A stretch of 64,000 nt of DNA, from positions 1-64,000 of the forward strand of contig JBBHKE010000070.1 in assembly GCA_037447655.1 (NCBI GenBank). The letters run 5' to 3'. The notes under the pieces are model-generated. The model ran no database searches, was not told the origin of the DNA, and saw only the letters and a program-made list of their open reading frames with translations. Source of the stretch: Zygnema cylindricum. Its lineage: Eukaryota > Streptophyta > Zygnematophyceae > Zygnematales > Zygnemataceae. This document shows, in pieces, positions 1 to 10,880 of the stretch (position 1 is the first letter of the stretch; every line of letters starts with the position of its first letter). Made by a program: the position numbers and the translations under genes.

Positions 1-1156
1 CGTATTCCTTGTTGGTCGTTATTTAATGTTGTGGAAAAAATATATATGGCACGTTTTGCCCCTGTGATTTACACTATTTCCGAACCGAGTTTTCCATTGA
101 CGGCACTCTGCCCGTGGCTGGAATGTTTCAGGATTTGTTTTCCGCGTCATTGTCTGTCACAGCTTCAGTCATTCTGCCAATTACAACTCACCGTCATTTT
201 GTCCTTCATAGGGCAATCACCTGGACTTGCATGTGGACAGCCCAAACTGCTTCATGGACGCTCAGAAAAGAAATCGTACAATGTCGTACGCTTCCAGTTG
301 ACCTACTGCGTCGCGTCACTCACCCCGTCAGTTTTTTTGAATCCATACCGACAGCCGCTAACACTTTCTCCGACGACGCGCATGGAGACGCACCCAACGA
401 GTGTAACAGTACAAAACTACAAAAGTACAAATGCTTCCGAATGCGGTAGGGCTGTCTACGTGGCATTCTCTGTTATTTCTTGTCTAATGGTGCCGTTCTT
501 GTTTGAGTGCGCACTTTTAATTCCTGGATTTCGCTGCCTGCTGTCGTCCGTGACCAAGATTTGGTGGCTGCGTCGCCGTACAGACGATCCGATTCTCACA
601 ATCAACGCCGTGGCACCAAATAAGGGTACCCTTCCATCAGGCGAAAAGTGGGGTTGTTTACTGGATAAAGTACTTTTTCGTACTAAGCCGTACTAATTTT
701 TTTTTTACAAAAGATGTTTACAAGAAATTCGTTAAGATTCTCCAGACTTTTTGGTGAAAACTTCCACCGTCCGATTTTGAAATCTCGACGCAAACGCCCC
801 TTCTATCCAGTACCTGGCGAGTATCCTCCAACTGTCCTCAGGAGGACACTTTGCGCTTACTGGACGCATGTATTGGTCCACTTGTAAATGTTGGAGTCGA
901 TCCACGACGGACGTGAAGTTATAAACTTACATGTGGCAAATGACGTGTACCTTCTGACTTCAAAGCCACCCTGTTCGACGACAAAATCTTTGCTGTAGGA
1001 CATTCTGTCACGCCTCCGCTGGTACAGCGATAATGCATGAACGTACAAATGGTACATTCATGGACATTTGTACAAACTAGTAAATCAACGCCCGTTACAC
1101 GGGCATGTACCCTGTCTAGTTTATCATGCCCGTACTACGGACGCACGGCAACGCTA
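1..1156. other. Intergenic mosaic, no gene recognised
   Basis: Open frames at about 31-696 and 114-449 show no recognisable motif and overlap repeat sequence, so I do not call them genes. From about 627 to 870 there is a copy of a dispersed PIF/Harbinger-like repeat (see its own entry). The stretch 1078-1155 is repeated in inverted orientation near 8110-8190, with shared words such as TACGGACGCACGGCAACG. The sequence is rich in GTAC. Confidence 0.5.
627..870 (+). mobile_element. PIF/Harbinger-like short element, copy 1
   Basis: Preceded by TAA, it starts GGGTACCCTTCCATCAGGCG and continues with CGAAAAGTGGGGTTGTTTAC. A second copy begins at about 14463 with GGGTGAACCTCCATCAGGCG after TTA. Both carry a run of T, an ACAAA..TGTTTAC/ACAAACATGATTAC stretch, a TTCTCCAAACTTTTGG-like segment and a CCTCAGGAGG palindrome inside a hairpin near the 3' side. 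The TAA/TTA flank and a GGG-type end fit PIF/Harbinger elements (known 3-bp TWA target duplication). No transposase is visible. The right border is an estimate. Confidence 0.5.
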
Positions 1157-1640
1157 CACCGCGAATTGTTATTAGTGTCAAAGTTTAAATAGTGGTGAAG
1201 AAAATTTAACGTAATTGATGCTAAATAAGAATTTGATTTTGTTTTTCTAATTTGTAGGAATGTATTCTAGTTTCGGCATTATGCTAGTTTGGGAACAGAA
1301 AAAATGGATTATTCGCAGTACTATTATATACATCAATATATGTATCCGTACAAAATATTAGAAATAGTACGCCGTCGTGAAATTAAATATTCGTGCATGT
1401 CTGACTAATTTACGTGTCAGTAAAATCCAGTTTTTTTAGCGCACGTTCATATGCGTGCGCGTCTGCTTTAATTCATTTTTTGTAAAATTTTAACTTGAAA
1501 AGGTACATTTATGTACGGTCAAACATAGACCGTACACCACACTATTAAGATCTTATTGTACTTCCGTTTTTTATGCTATTTTGTACGATACCTTAATTAA
1601 AGTGAAGGAAAATTAAAACCATGTATCCTATTTAAGAAAA
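1157..1640 (+). mobile_element. TA-flanked short element, end fragment
   Basis: It begins right after a TA with CACCGCGAATTGTTATTAG, the terminus shared by many elements in this window. The following words (AGTGTCAAAGTTTAAATAG) match the element at 35581-35776. No matching right end is seen, so this is probably truncated. No coding capacity. Confidence 0.45.
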
Positions 1641-1664
1641 AAAATCACAATTTCAAGAACCCAA

Positions 1665-2440
1665 ATTAATGATACATTACGCTATCCGTAAAGCGGTTTG
1701 CATAGCGACGCACGACAATGCTACATTACGCCATCTGTACAGCGATCTGCACAACGACGCACGGCAATGTTATATTAGCCCATCCATACGACGGTTTGCA
1801 CAACGACGCACGACAACTTTAAATTACGCCATCCGTACAGCGGTCTACACAATGACGCACAACAATGTTACATTACGCCATCTGTACGGCGGTCGCTACA
1901 ATGACACACGACAACGTTAAATTACGCCATCCGTACAGAGGTCTGCACAGCGAAACGCGGCAATGTTACATTACACCATCTGTACGGCGATCTGCACAAC
2001 AACGCACGGCAACGTTCAAATACGCCATCCGTACTGCGGTCTCCACACCGACGGTTGGCAATGTTAGATTGCGCCATCCGTACAGCAGTTTGCACACCGA
2101 CGGTTGGCAATGTTAGGTTATGCCATCCGTACGGCAGTTTGCACACCAACGGGTGGCAATGTTATGTTACGCCAACCATACGGCGGTCTGCACATCGACA
2201 GTTGGCAATGTTAAATTACGCCAACCATACGGCAGTCTCCACACCGACGGGTGGCAATGTTAGGTTTCACCAACCGTACGGCGCTTTACACACCGACGGT
2301 TGGCAATGTTAGAGTATGCCAGCCGTACGTTGGTCTGCAAACTGACAACTGGCAATGTAAAATTACGCCATCCGTACGGCGGTACGGGCGACACCCTTAC
2401 ATTGTGCTAGCCGTACGGCTGTCCGTACTGCGGACCGACG
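1665..2440 (+). repeat. 49-bp minisatellite, about 15 copies
   Basis: The core CGCCATCCGTACGGCGGTC recurs at about 1680, 1730, 1780, 1828, 1877, 1925, 1975, 2023, 2071, 2120, 2171, 2219, 2268, 2316 and 2366, a spacing of 48-51 bp. Each unit also has a CACAACGACGCACGGCAATG-like half. Copies are diverged. Open frames on both strands here are a by-product of the repeat. A CTATATAAGG box follows about 35 bp after the last unit. Confidence 0.9.
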
Positions 2441-2464
2441 GAAAAAATCGATGACAGACACACC

Positions 2465-2490
2465 GCCTACAGCCTATATAAGGCTTCGCA
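2465..2490 (+). promoter_or_regulatory. TATA-like box after the minisatellite
   Basis: The sequence CCTATATAAGGCTTCGC lies just downstream of the 49-bp array. An upstream tandem array followed by a TATA box is the layout of some LTR U3 regions and of rDNA spacers. No rRNA or retroelement coding sequence follows, so the role is uncertain. Confidence 0.3.
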
Positions 2491-3205
2491 GAGGGGCGAA
2501 CAACGTTCCCTTATTTATATACTGATATTCATTTTGCAACGGTTGTCGTGGCTGTTAATACAACGACAAGTACAATAACGTTCATATTTTACATTAGCGT
2601 GACGCTACTAGATTTTTTAATCGGCGTCCGCTCGTACAGATACACAGTTGAGATATTGTACTTTTCAAAACTTTAATTATTCTGGTCTGCTTAACAAGAT
2701 CCTATGTGGTACCAATCGCAATCCAACACGTAAGCAGTTTTTGCCTCGCTGACACGACATGATGGAAAGGCGTTACAAACATTACTGCCAGTAAATGTGA
2801 CCGTACGATTACTGGGAACGCCTGATGGAAGGTTACCCAAAGTCGGTTTGGTTGGTCCACGCTATAGACATTTGTATCTTCATGATGATGTCAACAGCTC
2901 TATCGAATACGTCTGTACATCCCACCGTTGGCGGCGACTATGCGCACAATGTCAAAGATGGCGATCGCAGCCGTCAATACGGACGCAAAATTCGTATTTT
3001 GGAGTTGGTTCGACAACCTCCCAAACCCAAAAGGTGTCATTTCACACGGTTTTCCTTTATAATAGTTCAAGGAGCATTATAGGGTGTGTCCACGTAGGAA
3101 TACTTAGACGATACGTGATTAATTCGTAACTGTCGACAACCACTACAAACGTACACAAATTCGTACAAAATGTACGCCATTATGTAAAATTGTTATTGTT
3201 ACGCA
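2490..3205. other. Unassigned stretch
   Basis: No gene, RNA or repeat recognised. Short overlapping open frames at 2797-3129 and 2825-3082 have no family motif and are probably chance. Confidence 0.4.
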
Positions 3206-3207
3206 TA

Positions 3208-3405
3208 CACCGTGAATCGTTATAACCTTATGTACGCTATATCGGCACCCCAAAATTTTGACATTGTTACCTTAAATATAATAATTTACACTATTTAAGG
3301 ACGTGGACCATAATCTGCCACGTCTAATGGCACAATATTATAATGAATGACGCTAATTTTTTCTTTACACTAAAAAATTATATACGCTAATAACTATTCA
3401 CAACA
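3208..3405 (+). mobile_element. TA-flanked short element (about 200 bp)
   Basis: It starts after TA with CACCGTGAATCGTTATAACC and carries the internal words ATATCGGCACCCCAAAATTT and GTGGACCATAATCTGCCACG. The same words occur in the elements at 35343-35575 and, in inverse order, 35799-35995. The right end (CTATTCACAACAC) is degenerate. Confidence 0.6.
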
Positions 3406-5150
3406 CTAAATTGTGCAATTGGCGCCAAAACGGGCTACACAATTGAAATGAAAAATTCCCCACATACTCTCATTCCTCGCTCAAAGGACCCACTTTTCCT
3501 TTTGTGTCGTAGTGCAAACGGGCGCGATGGCTCGTGACGCAAAGACTTTCAAATAACAAGGTTAAGTTCACTGAGACTCCGTTGATTAAATTTCCACTTA
3601 TTTGGCGTAGATTTGTTGCACTTCAGGAAAGCCCGTCGCAAATTTGTGGAAAAAAAAATAGATCTAAGGGTTTAAGGAGTCCTCTACAGAGCCTTCTCGT
3701 TGCTTTTTACCATCAACGTGTCTCGGTTGCCCGTCAATTAGCACAATATGCTTTTTCCTTTAGCGTAACACGGAGGCAGATGATAAGTGGGGCATCCCAA
3801 ACCTTTCACGAAGGGACCCATACCACATCTACAATCTTTGAGGGTGTGGACTTTAGTTCACTAAGGTTGTGGGTAGTCACGTAATGCAAGTATTTTCCTT
3901 TTGTGGGTAGTCGTCTTTGGTATATTTACTTATTTTTAGCGGATAATATATTGGTTTTTTCTTTATGTGGGTATTCATGTTTTATATGCTTGCTTAAACT
4001 TGGCGGTTAAACTTTTGACTTAACATTTGCTCCTCGTTTGTTCTTTATGTCTTATTCTCTATTCGCTCCCAAAGTTTTTAAATACAAAGTTTCTATTTTT
4101 TTACCCTTTTTATATATTTTTTTAGTTACAATTCTAAGTTTAAAGTAAAGGTTGTTAATGACGAGTTAAGTTGGTGAAAGCGTATTTGTAATTATATTTC
4201 CCAACCTTATTATAATTAGTTAGTTTATTAACAACCAAAAGTAGCTTTACGGTATAGTGCTGAGTTAATCTTATAAAAAGGTAAACAATTCAAAGACAAC
4301 AACCATACCTTCGATCATGACTCCGTGGTTCAAATTTGGAATATGATGGGTGTTGTGCTCGACCCACTTTACGATCTTTTGAGTAACTACATTGCGCAAC
4401 TATTAACAATGTTATCATCAGCCGTTATAACATGCACAAGACTAAGGAAAAATAACTACTATACTGTTATTATAATTTGTTTTTTTATGTTTATATAGTT
4501 ACTTGTTAATTAGCTTTATTTATTCCAATTTCGTGTGTTTTAAAACAGTGTTACACACATAACTTGGTATTACATACTAAGATTGCTTATTATTTTGTAC
4601 AAAAGTATAGAAAAAATCCGTATACAAAGGCGTCGATACGGGAAATTGAGTGCTTCGCCACAGAAAACCCCACTAAAATTTGGTTCCCAGACATAATGAT
4701 GAGGAAAATTTAGTAGAACCCTATTTCACATGTCCAAGTGTCGAATACATGAGCACAAACCACCGTGGTTATAATTAGGAAATGTGTGTTCAAACAAATT
4801 TATGTTACCTTTTTTTGGCGGTAGGCCCTTGAACCAAAATAACTCTAACTAATAACACTTACCATTAAATCACTAATTTGTTCTTTACACTAATTATTTA
4901 TTACCTCTAATAGGGATTCACAGTGTAGTGTCATAGGTCACCACTATCTGTCTATATGTCGATCTATAAGTCCAATTTTAGACAATTTGGTGATTTTGAT
5001 ATTTTTTTCAACTTTACCCTTAACATTGAGGTCACAATTTAAAGGAAACTAGCCAAGTAATGTAGATGTTCAATCTAAATACGCTGATGTTGTTTCTATG
5101 CCAAATGTGTGAACGTTGCAGTTCTAAATTGCATCGAGCTCTCGCCACAC
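3406..5150. other. Unassigned AT-rich stretch
   Basis: No gene recognised. An open frame at 3534-3884 lacks any family motif. Around 4600-4760 there is a segment related to the GGCGTCGATACG / GAGTGCTTCGCCAC words also seen near 13460, 15900 and 16930, so part of this stretch is old repeat. Confidence 0.4.
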
Positions 5151-5152
5151 TA

Positions 5153-5653
5153 CACCGCGAATCGTAATTAGAGTAAATTACTCTAATTTGGTCGCACGAA
5201 ATTTTGACTCTATCACATCAAATAGAGTAAGTGTTTCTAATTTTTTCATTATGCTATTTAAGGTAAGGTTTAATTAGCGTTTTTAGTTCTAATATATGTT
5301 CGTTTTAAATAGTGTGGAGTACGGAGTACGTATGATCGTGCAAAATTGTACTTTTATAAGTAAAAAATTACAAATAATGATTTAATACAGGCCATTATCA
5401 TGTAACTGTGTTTTAACAAACCGCGTAATGCAAACGTCATAGTGACGATAAACTGTAGGTTTTGTCAGATTCTGTACAAATACCTTATTTACAGTAGAGG
5501 ATATTAGCTTGCCAAATTAGAGTACACCGCATAAATTAGAGTAAATTCTTTTTTTAAACAGTTCTATCACGTAAATTAGAGTAAATTACTCTAATTATTT
5601 TTTTCTCTTTTTTTACTCTAATTTTTTCATTACTCTAATTACGATGCGCGGTG
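5153..5653 (+). mobile_element. TA-flanked 501-bp element, copy A
   Basis: TA at 5151-5152 and 5654-5655 flanks a 501-bp unit that opens CACCGCGAATCGTAATTAG and closes with the near-perfect complement (CTAATTACGATGCGCGGTG). The TA duplication and terminal inverted repeats fit a Tc1/mariner-type non-autonomous element, though the terminus is not the classic Stowaway one. It has no coding capacity. A second 501-bp copy lies 725 bp away in opposite orientation. Confidence 0.75.
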
Positions 5654-5655
5654 TA

Positions 5656-6376
5656 GTATAAGTCAAGAAACTTCAGTGGCATATACTAGGAGTGCACTTA
5701 ACTGCGCAGTTGATCTATGATACAGACGATATCCATGAACATATGTACTTTCTTAGCATAAGAAAAAATTCCGGATTTGACCGCTGGTTGATTCTGAAGT
5801 TAAAAGAGTTTCCGTACACTGTTCACATCTTGTTTTCTCGCCTCGGTCCTTTCTGCCTTTGTGTTTTTTGACGTGGGCATTAAATGACGCCTCAAGCGCT
5901 GAGAAGAATGCGGGCGAATCTTAACCTGCCAACTGCCGGCGACCCCTGAATAGCTCGGGATTGCCATTGCTGCCTGCGACTTTGGCTCCTATACATAGAC
6001 CATCTCGGTGCTTGAGGCCACGTGGATGACATCTATTTGGTGGCGCGTGCACCGACATTGTGATTATTTAGATGATTCTCCATTGGAACAGAGAGCTCTA
6101 CGTTTCCGACAAAAGATAGCGAAACGCCGAGCTCATATCGTCCCAGACTACAATTTAAACCATTTCGAAGCTACGCTTGCGCTGTCATTATTACATACGA
6201 CGGCGAAGTGAATTTATTTTATTTTAATTGGTGGTTGTTTTTAGTTGGAAGGAAAAGTGCTTGCGTGTCCGTCAATTATTTTCTTTAGCGACAGGCTTCC
6301 GATTTTTTTAACGGTTCTTCGGTCAACTTTTGTACTTATCCAACAATTTATCAAAACGAATTTGCAGACTCACCTG
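5656..6376. other. Spacer between inverted TA elements
   Basis: About 720 bp of apparently unique sequence. It contains a 67-codon open frame (6008-6211) with a basic, Arg-rich middle (RFRQKIAKRRAHIVPDYN). I do not recognise it and cannot tell a gene fragment from chance. Confidence 0.4.
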
Positions 6377-6378
6377 TA

Positions 6379-6879
6379 CACCGCGCATCGTAATTAGAGT
6401 AATGAAAAAATTAGAGTAAAAAAAGAGAAAAAAATAATTAGAGTAATCTACTCTAATTTATGTGATAGAACTGTTTCAAAAGGGAATTTACTCTAATTTA
6501 TGCGGTGTACTCTAATTTGGCAAGCTAATATCCTCTACTGTAAATAAGGTATTCGTACAGAATCTGACAAAACGTACAGTTTATCGTCACTATGACGTTT
6601 GCACTACGTGGTTTGTTAAAACGCAGTTACATGATAATGGCCTGTATTAAATCATTATTTGTACTTTTTTACTTATAATAGTACAATTTTGCACGGTCGA
6701 ACGTCGTCCGTACTCCACACTATTTAAAACAAGCATATATTAGAATTAAAAACGCTAATTAAACCTTACCTTAAATAGCATAATGAAAAAACTATAATCA
6801 TTTACTCTATTTGATGTGATAGAGTCGAAATTTCGAGCGACCGAATTAGAGTAATTTACTCTAATTACGATTCGCGGTG
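6379..6879 (-). mobile_element. TA-flanked 501-bp element, copy B (inverted)
   Basis: TA at 6377-6378 and 6880-6881 flanks another 501-bp unit with ends CACCGCGCATCGTAATTAG and CTCTAATTACGATTCGCGGTG. Read in reverse it matches 5153-5653 along its length. A further TA plus CACCGTGAATCGCTATTAGG end starts at 6887, so a third, fragmentary element abuts it. Confidence 0.75.
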
Positions 6880-6886
6880 TACTGTA

Positions 6887-7260
6887 CACCGTGAATCGCT
6901 ATTAGGGTTAATTATTTTTTCGCCACTTAAAACATATTTTCTACTTGTACACTTGTTCGATTCTCAATCTGATAGTCTATTCTCACCGGAAATAAATTAA
7001 ATTCCGCAAAAGACGAGCGTTAAAATAATGTACGGCTTTCCGAGCACTTACTTAGTTGTTTTCAGATTTTCCCCGGAAAACCGTACAATAGAACTTCCTC
7101 AAAATATTTGAGGATATTGAACTCGGGTTAGGGTGTGTGCCCATGTGTTCAAGGGTTTTTTTCCGTCGTTTTCACAGAAAATGGGACTTGCAACTAAAAA
7201 GCCTTGTGCCGTACGAAAAATGGGCAAGAAGTCATATGGTCGCGTGTCATACTTCTAAGG
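6887..7260 (+). mobile_element. TA-element end plus unassigned sequence
   Basis: The opening CACCGTGAATCGCTATTAGG and the following TTTTTTCGCCACTTAAA match, in reverse, the segment at about 38283-38335. No right end is seen. The rest is GTAC-rich and unassigned. Confidence 0.4.
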
Positions 7261-7261
7261 C

Positions 7262-7554
7262 GTCAATTTAGATCAAGGAGTTACTTGGAGAATTGAAGAT
7301 TTCTATTCACTGTATGAAAATGTAAGAAAATTTACTTTGACAGTATGAGTTCGATGGCGTTGGTCAAGAATCCTGTATTTCACAAAAGGACAAAGCATAT
7401 TAGGATTCAGTGGCACTTCGTACGTGATTTGGTTGCTGCGAAGGAGATTGAATTTTTATACGTGTCGACGTTGGAGGAAGCCGCGGATATGCTGACGAAA
7501 GCTGCGGCTCATGAAGTACTTTTGAGAGGAAGACCTAAATTAAGTTTGGTGTAA
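7262..7554 (+). pseudogene. Ty1/copia pol 3' fragment (RNase H end)
   Basis: The frame 7345-7554 reads like the C-terminus of a copia polyprotein: NPVFHKRTKHIRIQWHFVRD followed by VSTLEEAADMLTKA, matching the family pattern for the RNase H tail (NP..H.RTKHI.I..HF.R, then AD.LTK). Upstream, 7262-7344 still translates to ELLGEL-like sequence but has a stop. The Asp of the usual DNQ motif and everything 5' of it are missing. A polypurine tract (GAGAGGGGGA) follows at once, then a TGTTAG LTR start. This is a dead 3' end of an element. Confidence 0.8.
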
Positions 7555-7578
7555 TGATTACAGTTTTGAGAGGGGGAT

Positions 7579-8065
7579 TGTTAGAAACAAAAATGTAATC
7601 GGTCGTCGCGGTCTGTCGCGTGACCGAGTAGTTTGTCTTTTCGTCACAGGTGCGGTCATGATTTTGTCTTATTATTTCGCATAGTATTTCACATATTCCT
7701 AGTCTCACGTAGATTCGGTTTCGTGACGACCAGGTACAGATATTGTTTAGTATGTTAGGATTTGTTGTTATTTGGTTTTGGGTGTACTTTCGGTAGTACA
7801 TTAGTACTACGTAGTTTTGTGTTGATTTGTTTTGTTTGGTAGGAGTTTCGTGCGCATTATATTTTTGGTCTTGGTTTATAGTTGTGACCTGACGTCTGAT
7901 GTATACTATATACTGCAGATTAGTGGGAGGGAAAAATACACTGATTATGGGGGAAAAATGTTCATGAAATATATTGGCTTTTATGGATTGTCCTCTCTTG
8001 TGTGAAAATGTTTTTTTTTTTGCTTCCGTTGCTGTTTTGCACTTTGATTTGTTAAGATCCTATCA
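7579..8065 (+). mobile_element. Putative copia 3' LTR
   Basis: It begins TGTTAGAAACAAAAATG directly after the polypurine tract that ends the pol fragment, and I place its end at CCTATCA because a second copy (9062-9309) stops being similar at the same point. TG..CA borders fit an LTR. About 487 bp. Confidence 0.6.
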
Positions 8066-8425
8066 GCTGCCGTGCGTGAGCGGTACAGACCGCCGTACCG
8101 TTGGCACAACGTGACGTTGCCGTGCGTCCGCAGTACGGGCATAATAAACTGGACAGGTACTTGCCTGTGTAGCGGGTGTTGATTTATTAGTCGTCACAAA
8201 CGTAAGTTATGATTATGTTCTTAAGCATAGGGACATTTGAAAACCGGGTCCGGCGGATCCGCGCTAAAATACAAAGTTAGTACGCTAAGTTTTGAGTGCA
8301 TGGGGACATACCCTTAAATTGCGGGATGAATCACATGTGAGCGTGTAGAATTTATGTACGGAGAATATCCGCTACACAACATATTAGTTTTGCTAGATTG
8401 TCGTATAGTATTGTAGCCTTGGAAC
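8066..8425. other. Unassigned stretch after LTR
   Basis: 8110-8190 is an inverted match to 1078-1155 and shares words with the 49-bp minisatellite unit (GCCGTGCGTCCGCAGTACGG). The rest is unrecognised. Confidence 0.4.
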
Positions 8426-9058
8426 CATAGTTCAAAAGTATGCATTTTTATGGTAGGCCTTTAGTAGGCGCACAAAACTTGGCACTAAACTCGCCCAGAC
8501 TAGGCATACTGTATGGGTGTGCGTTGTGGACACTCTTGTACGATCGTACGAAACTGACGTAGGATCATAGAACAGCGCACGCCGTCTGACGAAATTTTTT
8601 AGCGAACTGACACGGCGTAGGATGACATTCCGCGGGAAAGAAAACCTGGAAAAAAAAAATGCGGACGTGCGACCTGATTGGTCAATTTTAGGCTTTATTT
8701 AGTGTGACCTTCAAAATTGCAGACGCTAATATGACAGGTAGTTATATCGTAAGTTGTGTTATGGGCTTTTCATGTAATCTAATTAAGATCGCTACTTTGA
8801 TTAAAGACCGTCCGATCTTCCAAATATGACGGTTTAAATAAAAAATACCTCAAAACTCACAGATTTTTTTTTTTATCCTAATGTTTTTCAAAATTTAGAC
8901 ATGACGTTTAATTCTCTATCGATCGATGTGCAACTCGACTCTTTTACTATTTTTTTTCATTTTGCGACCAATATAATATGGGTCGTAAGGCCATATTGTA
9001 TGTTTTACATACATTAGGCATATTGTATGGGCCTAATTTCACATACTTTTGAACTATG
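8426..9058 (-). mobile_element. hAT-like 633-bp element, copy 1
   Basis: The ends are CATAGTTCAAAAGTATG and, at the right, its complement CATACTTTTGAACTATG. The interior matches 9648-10289 in reverse orientation over its length, including CCGTGTCAGTTCGCTAAAAA and GAATTAAACGTCAT words. The flanking 8-mers (CTTGGAAC / CTTGGTGT) agree at 5 of 8 positions, so the target duplication is decayed or absent. No transposase. Confidence 0.7.
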
Positions 9059-9061
9059 CTT

Positions 9062-9309
9062 GGTGTTTATTTGTTTTGTTTGGTAGGAGTTTCGTGCGCA
9101 TTATATTTTTGGTCTTGGTTTAAGGTTGTGACCTGACGTCTGATGTATACTATATACTGCAGATTAGTGGGAGGAAAAATACACTGATTATGGGGGAAAA
9201 TGTTCATGAAATATATTGGCTTTTATGGACTGTCCTCTCTTGGGTGAATTTTTGATTTTTTTTTGCTTCCGTTGCTGTTTTGCACTTTGATTTGTTAAAG
9301 ATCCTTTCA
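9062..9309 (+). repeat. LTR fragment, direct copy of 7820-8065
   Basis: Nearly the same 245 bp as the 3' half of the LTR at 7579-8065, including GGTAGGAGTTTCGTGCGCAT and CTGCAGATTAGTGGGAGG. It starts a few bases after the hAT-like element at 8426-9058 ends, so that insertion or a deletion may have removed its 5' half. Confidence 0.75.
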
Positions 9310-9639
9310 GGCCGTCCCACCTATTCTTACCATGCCGTACCACTTATTTTTACCATACCGTACCACTTATCTGCGAACAACATTCCAAAGTTTCTTGCCA
9401 ACATTCTCCAAAGTTCTGGGAGGGAACAACAACCGTTGGATATTCATTCGGGACGAATTCGCTTCAGTTTTTTGTGTAACTGGCAACGCACCTCGGATTG
9501 TCAGTTACAGCAACAGAAGAGTCACAACACGTCAGGAGGTTTTTACATAAAGACACATGACATATTCTTTGGCAAATAGTGGTACAATTGATCAATTAGG
9601 GTTTTGACTTTAACAAACCAAATCCTGACATATTCTTCA
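9310..9639. other. Repeat-derived stretch, no gene
   Basis: About 9390-9450 carries the CATTCTCCAAAGTTCTGGG / CCGTTGGATATTCATTCG words of the PIF/Harbinger-like family also seen near 760, 10880, 14600 and 47860. Overlapping short open frames here are not supported. Confidence 0.4.
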
Positions 9640-9647
9640 AATGTAAT

Positions 9648-10289
9648 CATAGTTCAAAAGTAGGTGAAAGTAGGCCCAAACAATATGCCTATTGTACAAA
9701 AAACATACAATATGGCCTTAAGACCCATATTGTATTGGTCGCAAAATGAAAAATAAAAGTAGCAGGGTTGAATTGCACATCGATCAATAGAGAATTAAAC
9801 GTCATATCTAAATTTTGAAAAACATTCGGACAAATTTTTATTTTTCCGTGAGTTTTGAGGTATTTTTTATTTAAACCGTCAGATTTGGACGATCAGACGG
9901 TCGCTGATCAAAGTAGCGATCTAGGAAGATCACATGAAAAGCCCATAACAAAACTTACGATAGGACTTACGTCCGCGTTTTTTTTTCCGGGTTTTTTTTT
10001 CAAGTTTTTTTTTTCGGGTTTTACTTTTTTTTCCGGGTTTTTTTTTCCGAGTTTATCTTTTATTTTTCGGGTTTTTTTTCCCGCGGAATGTTATCCTACG
10101 CCGTGTCAGTTCGCTAAAAAATTTCGTCCGGCGGCGTGCGCTGTACTATGATGATACGTCAAATTCGTACGTTAGTACAAGAGTGTGCACAACGCACATA
10201 CATACAGTATGCTTACTCTACACAATTTTGTGCCAAGTTTTGTGCGCCTTCCAAAGGCCTGCCATAAAAACACCTACTTTCGAACTTTG
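9648..10289 (+). mobile_element. hAT-like 642-bp element, copy 2
   Basis: It opens CATAGTTCAAAAGTAGG and closes CCTACTTTCGAACTTTG. It is flanked on both sides by the perfect 8-bp duplication AATGTAAT (9640-9647 and 10290-10297), the length known for hAT transposons. It is the reverse of the element at 8426-9058. It contains a repetitive T-rich block (about 9978-10080, TTTTTTTTTCCGGG units) and no transposase. Confidence 0.8.
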
Positions 10290-10880
10290 AATGTAATCGT
10301 CGTAAAAGGAAGAAATCAATCGAGCGATCTTACTAACCGGTTTGTTTAGAGTCAACGTAAATCAGGTCAACGCGTCTATTCGTCGTTTCGACTTTTGTGT
10401 ACATCTATTTTTTCTAGAAGACCGGCCCAATGTGGATGGTGACGCGATGGTGTATTTTTTCTCTCTTTCTTTTTTGTACATGGTGTCAAAGTTCCAAACT
10501 TAGCAATCGTCGCATCATCAGTATTGCTTCTATTAGCGCGACAAGGTGATTGTATAAAATACGGTACGGTTTGGATTTGTAAAACATTTTTGGCATCTTA
10601 ATGTGCTCCGTATTCTATCTTGTACACTACGACATAGGTACAGACTAGGTACGTTACAAGTACACAGCGAATTGCATAACAATGTTAATAACACTAATTC
10701 GGCGCCTCGAAATTTCAACCCCTAGAATCTTAAACAAGTCTATTAAGGTTGAAGTTCCATTGGACGAAAAGTGAGGTTGTTTACACTAATCCGGACATCT
10801 CTATACTAAACCGTACCTCTCATTTTGCTAGGGAACAATTATAGAGAATTTTGCCAAAATGCTCTAAAGTTTTGGGTGGT
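10290..10880. other. Unassigned stretch with element ends
   Basis: Near 10654 there is a degenerate TA-element end (TACACAGCGAATTGCATAAC) followed by CACTAATTCGGCGCCTCGAA, shared with 13225. Near 10746 there is a PIF-like start (GGTTGAAGTTCCATTGGACG). No gene. Confidence 0.4.

Noticed and set aside
31-696. 221-codon frame at the window start
   Set aside because: No recognisable motif, runs into a PIF-like repeat, no splice or codon evidence.
1665-2440. CRISPR array
   Set aside because: Units are directly tandem and diverged, with no unique spacers, and the genome is eukaryotic.
1669-2454. Several 67-85-codon frames on both strands
   Set aside because: They are translations of the 49-bp minisatellite.
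2465-2510. Pol I (rDNA) promoter, because TATATAAGG follows tandem repeats
   Set aside because: No 18S, 5.8S or 28S sequence is visible downstream in the window.
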